This document shows positions 1 to 6,486 of a stretch of DNA of 33,170 nt, one piece after another; position 1 is the stretch's first letter, and each line of letters starts with the position of its first letter. Below the pieces are notes generated by a model, which was given only the letters and a program-made list of their open reading frames with translations, did not search any database and had not been told where the DNA came from. This DNA is from Alistipes sp. UBA934 (GTDB lineage Bacteria > Bacteroidota > Bacteroidia > Bacteroidales > Rikenellaceae), in assembly GCA_002293535.1 (NCBI GenBank), contig DBDK01000006.1:62595-95764 (forward strand), read 5' to 3'. Position numbers and translations under genes: made by a program.

Positions 1-1092
1 GACATCATCATCAACGCCGACAAAGGCGACCTGGAAATCTGGCGCAACCGTACCATTGTGGCCGACGGCGAGGTCGAAAATCCCAATCAGCAAATCTCGC
101 TTTCGGATGCGCAAAAGATAGACCCCAGCTATGAGGTGGGCGAGGAGATAGCCGACGAAATGAAACTCGAATCGTTCGGACGCCGGTCGGTGTTGTCCCT
201 GCGTCAGAATCTCGCTTCGCGCATTATGGATTTGGAGAAGGCCAGCCTGTACGAAAAATACAAGGAAAAGGTGGGTGAGATCATTACCGCCGAGGTCTAT
301 CAGGTGTGGAAAAAAGAGACCCTCGTTTTGGACGACGACGACAACGAACTGATCCTTCCTAAGAGCGAACAGATTCCCGGCGACTTTTTCCGCAAGGGCG
401 AGACCATCCGCGCCATCGTCTCCAAGGTGGAGATGATCAACAACTCGCCCAAGATCATCCTCAGTCGCACGGCTAACGAGTTCCTCGAAAGGCTGTTCGA
501 GCTGGAGGTGCCTGAAATTTTCGATGGCCTCATTACAATCAAAAAGATCGCCCGCATCCCCGGCGAGAGGGCGAAGGTCGCTGTCGAATCCTACGACGAC
601 AGGGTCGATCCGGTGGGTGCTTGCGTGGGTATGAAAGGTCAGAGGATTTATTCCATCGTCAAGGAGTTGCACAACGAGAACATCGACGTGGTGAACTTTA
701 CCACCAACCCCAATCTGTTCATCCAGCGCGCGCTGAATCCCGCCAAGATATCCAACATAGTCATCGACGAGGATCGCAAAACAGCAGCGGTATATTTGAA
801 GCCGAGCGAGGTGTCGCTGGCCATCGGTAAGGGAGGACTCAATATTCGCCTTGCAAGTATGCTGACGGGCTATGATATAGACGTTTACCGCGAGATAGAG
901 GAAGAAGACGTGAACCTCGACGAATTCGGGGACGAGATCGATCAGTGGATAATCGACACGCTCAAGAGCGTCGGTTGTGACACGGCAAAACGCGTCCTTA
1001 GCCACAGTGTCGAAGAATTGGCCGCGCGCACCGACCTCGAAGAAGAGACGATAAAAGAAGTTATGGACATACTGAAGTCCGAGTTTGAATAA
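1..1092 (+). CDS. nusA: Transcription termination/antitermination factor NusA (5' end missing)
   Basis: The reading frame is open from base 1 (DIIINADKGDLEIW...), so the true start lies upstream of the window and the GTG at 58 is not the start. The 363 visible residues show the end of the NusA N-terminal domain, an S1 RNA-binding domain, and two KH domains whose GxxG loops read GMKG (in GACVGMKGQRI) and GKGG (in AIGKGGLNIR). A short C-terminal helix-hairpin-helix region follows. NusA binds RNA polymerase and nascent RNA and modulates pausing, termination and antitermination in the cytoplasm. It ends 5 bases before infB, the usual nusA-infB arrangement, so the two are co-transcribed. Family identity is secure; only the N-terminus is unseen. 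Confidence 0.96.
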   Translation, partial: DIIINADKGDLEIWRNRTIVADGEVENPNQQISLSDAQKIDPSYEVGEEIADEMKLESFGRRSVLSLRQNLASRIMDLEKASLYEKYKEKVGEIITAEVYQVWKKETLVLDDDDNELILPKSEQIPGDFFRKGETIRAIVSKVEMINNSPKIILSRTANEFLERLFELEVPEIFDGLITIKKIARIPGERAKVAVESYDDRVDPVGACVGMKGQRIYSIVKELHNENIDVVNFTTNPNLFIQRALNPAKISNIVIDEDRKTAAVYLKPSEVSLAIGKGGLNIRLASMLTGYDIDVYREIEEEDVNLDEFGDEIDQWIIDTLKSVGCDTAKRVLSHSVEELAARTDLEEETIKEVMDILKSEFE

Positions 1093-1097
1093 GTAAT

Positions 1098-3827
1098 ATG
1101 GTAGAGAAGAAGATACGCCTTTTGCAGGCAGCCCGCGAGTTCAACGTGGGCCTTGCTACGATCACTGATTTCCTTGCTAAGAAGGGAGTCGCGATCGAGA
1201 ATTCGCCCAACACGCCCATCACACCCGATGTGTATGAGATTATCGAGCGCGAGTTCGGCACAGGGCGTCCCACCGGTTCGTCGCAGATTATTCGCGAGAG
1301 GTTGGACGGTCTCAAGGGCGAGGGCGTGTCGCTTCACGATAGGCCTGCAGCCCCAAAGGTTGAGGAGTTCAAGGAGGAGATCGTAATCAAGAGCAACACG
1401 ACCGGCCCAAAAGTGCTGGGCAAGATCGACCTGACGCCTAAGCCAAAACCCGCACCGCCTAAGCCTGTTGCGCCCAAGCCACAACCATCCCCTGCTCCAA
1501 AGCCGGTCGAGGCGCCGAGACCCGCTCCGGTACCCGTGGTTAAGCCTCAACCTGCTCCTGCACCAAAGCCTGCTCCGGAGCCGGTTGTGGTTCAGACCAA
1601 AACTTACGATGAGCGTATGGCGGAGAGCACGACAAACGTGTTCCGCGCCGAGGACGAAGGCAAACTCAACGGCCCCAAGGTGCTGGGCAAGATAGATGTC
1701 TCGACCCTGCCCACAGATCCTTCGAGAGGCTCGCGTCGTGAAAAACGCAAACGCATTACCAAAGATAAGGTCGATGTGACCAAACCTCAACCGAATGGTG
1801 GCCGCAACGGTGGTAGCGGACCGGGCTATGCGCAAAAGGGTGTAGGGGGAGGTCCGAATTCAGGCGGCCCCCACTCCGGTGGCGGCAAAAAGAAAGGCGG
1901 GTCCAAACCCGTCGTGCGTCCCGAAGTGAACGACGAAGAGGTACAAAAGCAGGTCAAGGAAACCTTGGCGCGTCTCACCTCCAAGGGTACAAAAGGTAAG
2001 GGTGCAAAGTATCGCAAAGACAAACGAGACGCCGCATCGCAGCGCGCTTCCGAAGAGATGGAACGCAGCGAAATAGCCGGATCGACTCTGCAAGTGACCG
2101 AATTCGTTACCGTGAGCGAACTTGCCACGATGATGAATGTGCCTGTAACGGACGTCATTATGGCTTGTATGAACCTGGGACTTATGGTTTCCATAAATCA
2201 GCGTTTGGATGCCGAGGCCCTCGTGATCGTTGCCGAGGAGTTCGGATTCAAGGTAGAGTTCGTTTCGGCCGAGATTCAGGAGTCCATCGACGAGACCGAA
2301 GAGGCAGACAAGCCCGAAGACCTTTCGCCGCGTCCACCGATCGTTACGGTGATGGGACACGTAGACCACGGTAAAACTTCGCTGCTCGATAACATTCGCA
2401 AAACCAACGTGATAGAGGGCGAAGCGGGCGGTATAACACAACATATCGGCGCCTATAGCGTCGAACTAAACGGGCAGAAGATTACGTTCCTTGACACCCC
2501 CGGTCACGAAGCCTTCACGGCGATGCGTGCACGCGGGGCCAAGATTACCGACGTTGCGATTATCATTGTGGCTGCGGACGACAGCGTGATGCCTCAGACC
2601 GTGGAAGCTATTAACCACGCTGTTGCTGCCGGAGTACCTATGGTGTTCGCTATCAATAAGATAGACCGACCCAATGCCGATCCGGAAAAGATCAAGGAGC
2701 AACTCGCCCAAATGAACTATCTGGTTGAGGATTGGGGTGGTAAATACCAGTCGCAGGACGTTTCGGCAAAGCAGGGACTCAATCTCGACAAATTGCTCGA
2801 AAAAGTTTTGCTGGAAGCCGAACTGCTTGACCTCAAGGCAAATCCGAATCGTAAAGCCACCGGTGCTGTCATCGAATCGACGCTCGACAAGGGACGCGGT
2901 TACGTCTCCACAGTGTTGGTAGAAAACGGTACCTTGAGAGTGGGAGACGTTATGTTAGCCGGCACTAACACCGGTCGCGTGAAAGCAATGTACGACGAGC
3001 ACGGTCGCAAGGTCGAGGTCGCTCCCCCTTCTACTCCGGTTCTGGTACTCGGTCTTAACGGCGCACCGCAGGCAGGCGACACTTTTAACGTGATGGACGA
3101 CGACAAGAGCGCTCGTGCGTTGGCCAATAAACGCGAACAGTTGCAGCGCGCACAGGGCCTCAGAACTCAGAAGCACGTCACGCTGGACGAAATCGGTCGC
3201 CGCATAGCCATCGGGTCGTTCAAGGAACTCAATATCATTGTCAAGGGCGATGTGGACGGCTCTATCGAGGCTATGACAGACTCGCTGGTGAAACTCTCCA
3301 AGGAGGAGGTTCAGGTGAACGTAATTCACAAAGCCGTCGGGCAGATCTCTGAAAGCGACGTTCTTTTGGCTGCCGCGTCGAATGCGATTATCGTCGGGTT
3401 CCAGGTCCGTCCCTCTATGTCGGCTCGCAAGCTGGCCGAAAAGGAGGAGATAGAAATTCGCCTGTACTCGATCATTTACGATGCAATCAACGACATCAAG
3501 GACGCTATCGAGGGTATGCTCGAACCCGTCACCAAAGAAGAGATCGTTTGTTCGGTAGAGGTTCTCGAAACGTTCAAGATCTCCAAGGTCGGTACGATCG
3601 CCGGTTGTATCGTTCGCGAGGGTAAGATCACTCGTAACACTCCGATCCGCGTAATTCGCGATGGTATTGTGGTCTACACAGGTAAACTGGGCTCGCTGAA
3701 ACGTTTCAAGGATGACGCTAAGGAGGTCGGAACGGGGCTCGAATGCGGTCTGAACATCGACGGGTACAACGACATCCACGTGGGCGATATAGTGGAGGGT
3801 TACGAAACTGTCGAGGTGAAGAGATAG
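1098..3827 (+). CDS. infB: Translation initiation factor IF-2
   Basis: This 909-residue GTPase delivers initiator tRNA to the 30S subunit and promotes subunit joining. An IF2_N module (KKIRLLQAAREFNVG) opens the protein. A long Pro/Lys/Ala linker (about residues 116-185) and a Gly-rich basic stretch (about 225-275) follow, then a second IF2_N-like module (TVSELATMMNVP). The G domain has G1 GHVDHGKT at residues 420-427, the GGITQHIGAY switch, G3 DTPGHEAF, G4 NKID and a SAKQG G5. Domains II-IV follow to the end. The linker carries the same nine-residue motif GPKVLGKID twice (residues 103-111 and 192-200). The ATG is 5 bases after the nusA stop. The long low-complexity N-terminal region is normal for Bacteroidota IF-2. 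Confidence 0.97.
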   Translation: MVEKKIRLLQAAREFNVGLATITDFLAKKGVAIENSPNTPITPDVYEIIEREFGTGRPTGSSQIIRERLDGLKGEGVSLHDRPAAPKVEEFKEEIVIKSNTTGPKVLGKIDLTPKPKPAPPKPVAPKPQPSPAPKPVEAPRPAPVPVVKPQPAPAPKPAPEPVVVQTKTYDERMAESTTNVFRAEDEGKLNGPKVLGKIDVSTLPTDPSRGSRREKRKRITKDKVDVTKPQPNGGRNGGSGPGYAQKGVGGGPNSGGPHSGGGKKKGGSKPVVRPEVNDEEVQKQVKETLARLTSKGTKGKGAKYRKDKRDAASQRASEEMERSEIAGSTLQVTEFVTVSELATMMNVPVTDVIMACMNLGLMVSINQRLDAEALVIVAEEFGFKVEFVSAEIQESIDETEEADKPEDLSPRPPIVTVMGHVDHGKTSLLDNIRKTNVIEGEAGGITQHIGAYSVELNGQKITFLDTPGHEAFTAMRARGAKITDVAIIIVAADDSVMPQTVEAINHAVAAGVPMVFAINKIDRPNADPEKIKEQLAQMNYLVEDWGGKYQSQDVSAKQGLNLDKLLEKVLLEAELLDLKANPNRKATGAVIESTLDKGRGYVSTVLVENGTLRVGDVMLAGTNTGRVKAMYDEHGRKVEVAPPSTPVLVLGLNGAPQAGDTFNVMDDDKSARALANKREQLQRAQGLRTQKHVTLDEIGRRIAIGSFKELNIIVKGDVDGSIEAMTDSLVKLSKEEVQVNVIHKAVGQISESDVLLAAASNAIIVGFQVRPSMSARKLAEKEEIEIRLYSIIYDAINDIKDAIEGMLEPVTKEEIVCSVEVLETFKISKVGTIAGCIVREGKITRNTPIRVIRDGIVVYTGKLGSLKRFKDDAKEVGTGLECGLNIDGYNDIHVGDIVEGYETVEVKR

Positions 3828-3837
3828 AAAAAGTTAT

Positions 3838-3845
3838 TATATTTG
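3838..3845 (+). promoter_or_regulatory. Candidate promoter -7 box (TATATTTG) after infB
   Basis: TATATTTG matches the Bacteroidota -7 consensus TAnnTTTG and lies 11 bases after the infB stop. It sits inside a perfect interrupted palindrome, ATTATATT-TGC-AATATAAT (3836-3854). It could drive the small gene at 4054 with a leader of roughly 200 bases. No convincing -33 element was seen, so this is a motif-based guess. Confidence 0.4.
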
Positions 3846-3899
3846 CAATATAATTTAACTAAAGGGTAACAACTCTTTTTTGAGGCGTAAACGAACGAA

Positions 3900-3916
3900 C
3901 CGTTGATCTTCAACGG
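3900..3916 (+). other. Short hairpin in the infB-4054 intergenic region
   Basis: CCGTTGA-TCT-TCAACGG is a perfect 7-bp inverted repeat with a 3-base loop. No T-run follows, so it is not a clear intrinsic terminator. It could end the nusA-infB transcript inefficiently or structure the leader of the next gene. Confidence 0.3.
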
Positions 3917-4053
3917 GTTTCACATTCAAAAAAGATTGCCAACCTAAAGTACGTTATAGTTATGCTATGACGACTTTGGGCGTGGGGCAGTCTTTTGAAT
4001 GGGAGGTTTCGTTCGACCTACGTCTCTGGGATTGTCGCCGCGCCTTTTTAATT

Positions 4054-4455
4054 ATGGAAACTAAAAAACTCCCCTTTCTGGGCGACTGGTCGGTCGTCCT
4101 GCAAGAGCACCGCATCGGCGGCGAATGGCTCCGTGAGAGCGAGTCCCAGCAGTGTGTCGTGACGTTTCTGCCCGGTGGCGATTTCGACGTTATTTCCCAA
4201 GAGAATAACGAGCCGGCGGAGATTTTGGCCAGCTTTTGGGATTTCAATGAAACAACCGGAATAATCTCGTTCTACCGCGACAGGATAGGAGAGTTCCTCG
4301 AATGCTGCGTGTTCACCGGCGGCCCGGATGGCTCCCCAGGCGAGTTGTGGCTCTATTTTTTTGAGGATAAACCTCACATTTGCCGCGAGCGCGAAATTAT
4401 CATTGCTCACCACGCTTATGAGCGTTGGCAGTTAGTGCGTCTCGGATCTCGGTAA
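4054..4455 (+). CDS. Small lipocalin-like hypothetical protein
   Basis: The protein has 133 residues from the chosen ATG at 4054 (METKKLPFLGDWSVV). An in-frame ATG at 3967 exists, but the extra 29 residues look unlike the rest. The features are those of short Bacteroidota lipocalin-like proteins: a GxW motif near the N-terminus (LGDW), alternating beta-strand patterns, and a C-terminal strand ending ERWQLVRL. There is no signal peptide and no membrane segment, so it is probably cytoplasmic. Its last 56 bases overlap the 3' end of mscL on the other strand. The biological role is unknown and the family assignment is tentative. Confidence 0.6.
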   Translation: METKKLPFLGDWSVVLQEHRIGGEWLRESESQQCVVTFLPGGDFDVISQENNEPAEILASFWDFNETTGIISFYRDRIGEFLECCVFTGGPDGSPGELWLYFFEDKPHICREREIIIAHHAYERWQLVRLGSR

Positions 4456-4819
4456 GCAAAGTCTCCTCTTTTGTTGGAGGAGTCGGCGCGTCAGCGCGCT
4501 TTTTGTGCAACATATTTATCCCCTTCACAAGCAGGAACACGCACAGGGCCAAAATCAGAAAGTCGATACAGGTCTGAACGAATGCACCCAAGCGCCAGAG
4601 TACGGGCTCGGCACCCGCTGCGACTGCGTGCGGATTCAAAGTAACGGCCAGGTTCGAGAAGTCCTCTTTGCCGAGCAACATTCCCAGTGGAGGCATAATC
4701 ACATCACCCACTACTGACGAAATAATTTTTTGGAACGCTCCGCCGATTATCACACCGACGGCCATATCCATCACGTTTCCCTTGAGGGCGAACGCCTTAA
4801 ATTCCTGTAGAAATCCCAT
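4400..4819 (-). CDS. mscL: Large-conductance mechanosensitive channel MscL
   Basis: This 139-residue inner-membrane protein opens a large pore when membrane tension rises during hypo-osmotic shock. The N-terminal amphipathic helix (MGFLQEFKAFALKGN) and the conserved first transmembrane helix (VMDMAVGVIIGGAFQKIISS, about residues 16-35) with its AVGVIIG pore-lining motif are typical. A periplasmic loop follows, then a second membrane helix at about residues 78-101 and a charged C-terminal bundle. Length is normal for the family. The gene is divergent from the recombinase and convergent with the lipocalin-like gene. A TACCTTTG -7 box lies 19 bases upstream of its ATG on the minus strand. Confidence 0.96.
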   Translation of the reverse strand: MGFLQEFKAFALKGNVMDMAVGVIIGGAFQKIISSVVGDVIMPPLGMLLGKEDFSNLAVTLNPHAVAAGAEPVLWRLGAFVQTCIDFLILALCVFLLVKGINMLHKKRADAPTPPTKEETLLTEIRDALTANAHKRGEQ

Positions 4820-4838
4820 AGTAATCAGCTTGTTTTAA

Positions 4839-4846
4839 CAAAGGTA
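4839..4846 (-). promoter_or_regulatory. Candidate mscL promoter -7 box (TACCTTTG)
   Basis: On the minus strand TACCTTTG matches TAnnTTTG and ends 19 bases upstream of the mscL ATG. This would give a leader of about a dozen bases. It is the best promoter candidate for mscL; no -33 box is obvious. Confidence 0.5.
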
Positions 4847-4860
4847 ATATGATTATCGCA

Positions 4861-4877
4861 ATTTTCGGGCCGAAAAT
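4861..4877. repeat. Palindrome ATTTTCGG-G-CCGAAAAT between mscL and recombinase
   Basis: This is a perfect 8-bp inverted repeat around a single G, placed in the divergent intergenic region upstream of both candidate promoters. It shares TTTTCGGGCC with a second inverted repeat inside the recombinase start (4927-4948). The arrangement suggests an operator or recombinase-binding site, but no protein can be assigned. Confidence 0.45.
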
Positions 4878-4890
4878 CACGTTAGATGAT

Positions 4891-4898
4891 TAATTTTG
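4891..4898 (+). promoter_or_regulatory. Candidate recombinase promoter -7 box (TAATTTTG)
   Basis: TAATTTTG matches TAnnTTTG and ends 8 bases upstream of the ATG at 4907. The transcript would then start at or next to that ATG. The alternative ATG at 4886 lies upstream of this box, which is why the downstream start was chosen. Confidence 0.45.
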
Positions 4899-4906
4899 TT
4901 CGTTGT

Positions 4907-6208
4907 ATGACCAGTTACGGATTCAGTTTTCGGGCCACAACCCGAAAAGACAGGCAGTTGGGTCGGCTCTATCTCAGAGTCGTTCACGGAGGCGAGAGCC
5001 GCTCCGTGACCACCGACTACTATGTCTTTCCCGGTGAGTGGGATCCGGTAGGCAGGCGACTGCTACTTCCGCTTGGTCGTAGCGATCGCTATCGACAACT
5101 CGTTGAGTATCAGGGATCGATGCACGCTGACACTCAGCGCCTCGAAAATATTATCAAAGAACTGACCAAGGGGGGCTCCTATACTATCGACGAGATTATG
5201 GCCCGTTACCGTTCTGTGATGTTCGGTAACACTCTCGCCGCGTTTGCCGAGCAACTGGCAACCGATTTCGAGAGGGAAGGCTTCTCGCGCACAGCCCGCT
5301 CCTACCGCACGACCACTACCCGTTTCTTGAAGTTCACTGGAAATCGCGACCTTAAATTGGAACAGATCACGCCGGCCCTGATCGCAGACTTCCAGCACCA
5401 GCTCAAGGGAGAGGGGGTGGTTATGAATACCATTTCGTTCTATATGCGTACGTTGCGTTCGATATATAATAAGGCCATAGCCGACGGTCGCATTCCGCGT
5501 CAGTTCGAGAGCCCGTTTGCCGGCGCTTATACCGGTTTGCAGACTACTCGCAAGTTGGCCCTTGAGCCCGAAGAGTTGGCTCGTTTGGCGGCGCTCGACC
5601 CGTCACTCGGCAGTAAAGCTCCCAGAGGCAACATCCAACTTGACCACTCATTGGAGGAGGCCCTGGCAATGTTTCTGTTCTGCTATCACGCTCGTGGGAT
5701 GTGTTTTGTCGATTTGACCTATCTCAAGAAGCGCGACTTGCGAGATGGAACACTTCGTTATCGTCGTCGCAAGACGGGACAGATGATCGAACTTGCGATC
5801 CATCCGGCGTTGCGTCGTATTCTCGACTGGTTCTCGCCCAAAACAAAGGGCAGCGAATATCTCTTTCCCATCATATCGGACCCTTCCGGGGATATTAATC
5901 TCCAATATAATAGCGGCCTTAGATTGCAGAATCAGCGGCTTAAAAAAATTGCAACTCTGCTCGGTATCGACAAACGTTTCTCCACCCATTCTGCGCGCCA
6001 CTCTTGGGCGACCGTGGCCAAGAACGAGGGGCTGCCTCTGGCGGTGATCTCCGAGGGCCTGGGTCACACCAACCAAAAGACCACCGAGATCTACCTCGCC
6101 TCGATGGGTAAGCAAGCCCTGGATCGCGCCAGCCGACTGGTTTCGGACGCCATCAAGCCCGGTCACAATCGTGGCAGGGCAGCCCATACTTTTCCGAATA
6201 TCTACTAA
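4907..6208 (+). CDS. Tyrosine recombinase / phage-type integrase
   Basis: This is a site-specific DNA recombinase of 433 residues from ATG 4907 (440 if the in-frame ATG at 4886 is used). The N-terminal arm-binding region (YGFSFRATTRKD...GRLYLRVV) is the Bacteroidota integrase type, followed by a SAM-like core-binding domain. The catalytic set is complete. Numbered from 4886, it has Arg270 (HARGMCF), a Lys in the YRRRKTG beta-hairpin, His368/Arg371 (HSARHSW), His394 (GLGHTN) and nucleophile Tyr403 (TTEIYLASM). No cargo genes, excisionase, att duplication or tRNA lies next to it. It may be an orphan recombinase, for example an invertase, or a relic of a lost element. Its closeness to susC recalls recombinases that shuffle surface loci in Bacteroidales, but no invertible segment was seen. 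A strong terminator follows. Confidence 0.9.
   Translation: MTSYGFSFRATTRKDRQLGRLYLRVVHGGESRSVTTDYYVFPGEWDPVGRRLLLPLGRSDRYRQLVEYQGSMHADTQRLENIIKELTKGGSYTIDEIMARYRSVMFGNTLAAFAEQLATDFEREGFSRTARSYRTTTTRFLKFTGNRDLKLEQITPALIADFQHQLKGEGVVMNTISFYMRTLRSIYNKAIADGRIPRQFESPFAGAYTGLQTTRKLALEPEELARLAALDPSLGSKAPRGNIQLDHSLEEALAMFLFCYHARGMCFVDLTYLKKRDLRDGTLRYRRRKTGQMIELAIHPALRRILDWFSPKTKGSEYLFPIISDPSGDINLQYNSGLRLQNQRLKKIATLLGIDKRFSTHSARHSWATVAKNEGLPLAVISEGLGHTNQKTTEIYLASMGKQALDRASRLVSDAIKPGHNRGRAAHTFPNIY
4927..4948. repeat. Inverted repeat TTTTCGGG-N6-CCCGAAAA inside the recombinase start
   Basis: A perfect 8-bp inverted repeat with a 6-base spacer lies 20 bases into the coding sequence. Its left arm repeats the TTTTCGGGCC seen in the upstream palindrome, 65 bp away. 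It may be a regulatory or arm-type binding site. Confidence 0.4.
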
Positions 6209-6231
6209 ATATTTACCCATATTTATAGCTT

Positions 6232-6260
6232 CCGGTCGGATATTTCCGGCCGGTTTTTTT
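6232..6260 (+). terminator. Intrinsic terminator of the recombinase gene
   Basis: The 9-bp stem pairs CCGGTCGGA (6232-6240) with TCCGGCCGG (6245-6253) through one G-T wobble and a TATT loop, followed by seven T residues. It lies 24 bases after the recombinase stop and insulates it from susC. Confidence 0.85.
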
Positions 6261-6285
6261 GTTTTGTAACAGAAAAGAAATACTT

Positions 6286-6320
6286 TGCGCAAAATGAGGG
6301 TAGAGATGCGCAAAATGAGG
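6286..6320 (+). promoter_or_regulatory. Two 14-bp direct repeats, candidate operator for susC
   Basis: TGCGCAAAATGAGG occurs at 6286-6299 and exactly again at 6307-6320, a 21-bp period (two helical turns). The first copy also contains the palindrome TTTGCGCAAA (6284-6293). The second copy ends 22 bases before the susC -7 box, so it covers the -33 region. AraC-family activators such as AraC and XylR bind direct repeats with this spacing, and such a regulator is encoded at 15847 in this locus. The pairing is inference. Confidence 0.6.
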
Positions 6321-6342
6321 TGCCCACTAACGGGTAAATTCC

Positions 6343-6350
6343 TAAATTTG
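6343..6350 (+). promoter_or_regulatory. Candidate susC promoter -7 box (TAAATTTG)
   Basis: TAAATTTG fits TAnnTTTG and lies 136 bases before the susC ATG, giving a long AT-rich leader of about 130 bases. It lacks a clear -33 box, which fits an activator-dependent promoter using the direct repeats just upstream. Confidence 0.5.
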
Positions 6351-6486
6351 CTGAATAATAAGGCTAAAAAATACCTAACCTAACATATAATAACCTTAAA
6401 AAATCATTTAATTCTATGGGAAAAAACAGATGAGAGTATTGAAAAAATCGAAAATCACAACTAACACAACAAAAATCTAATTTTAT

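Noticed and set aside
942..1835. Long minus-strand open frame over the nusA-infB junction
   Set aside because: The translation is low-complexity Arg/Leu/Trp-rich, an artefact of the Pro/Lys-rich IF-2 linker read backwards.
4907..6208. Recombinase as marker of an integrative element covering the PUL
   Set aside because: No direct-repeat att sites, excisionase, relaxase or phage genes were seen, and a terminator separates it from susC.
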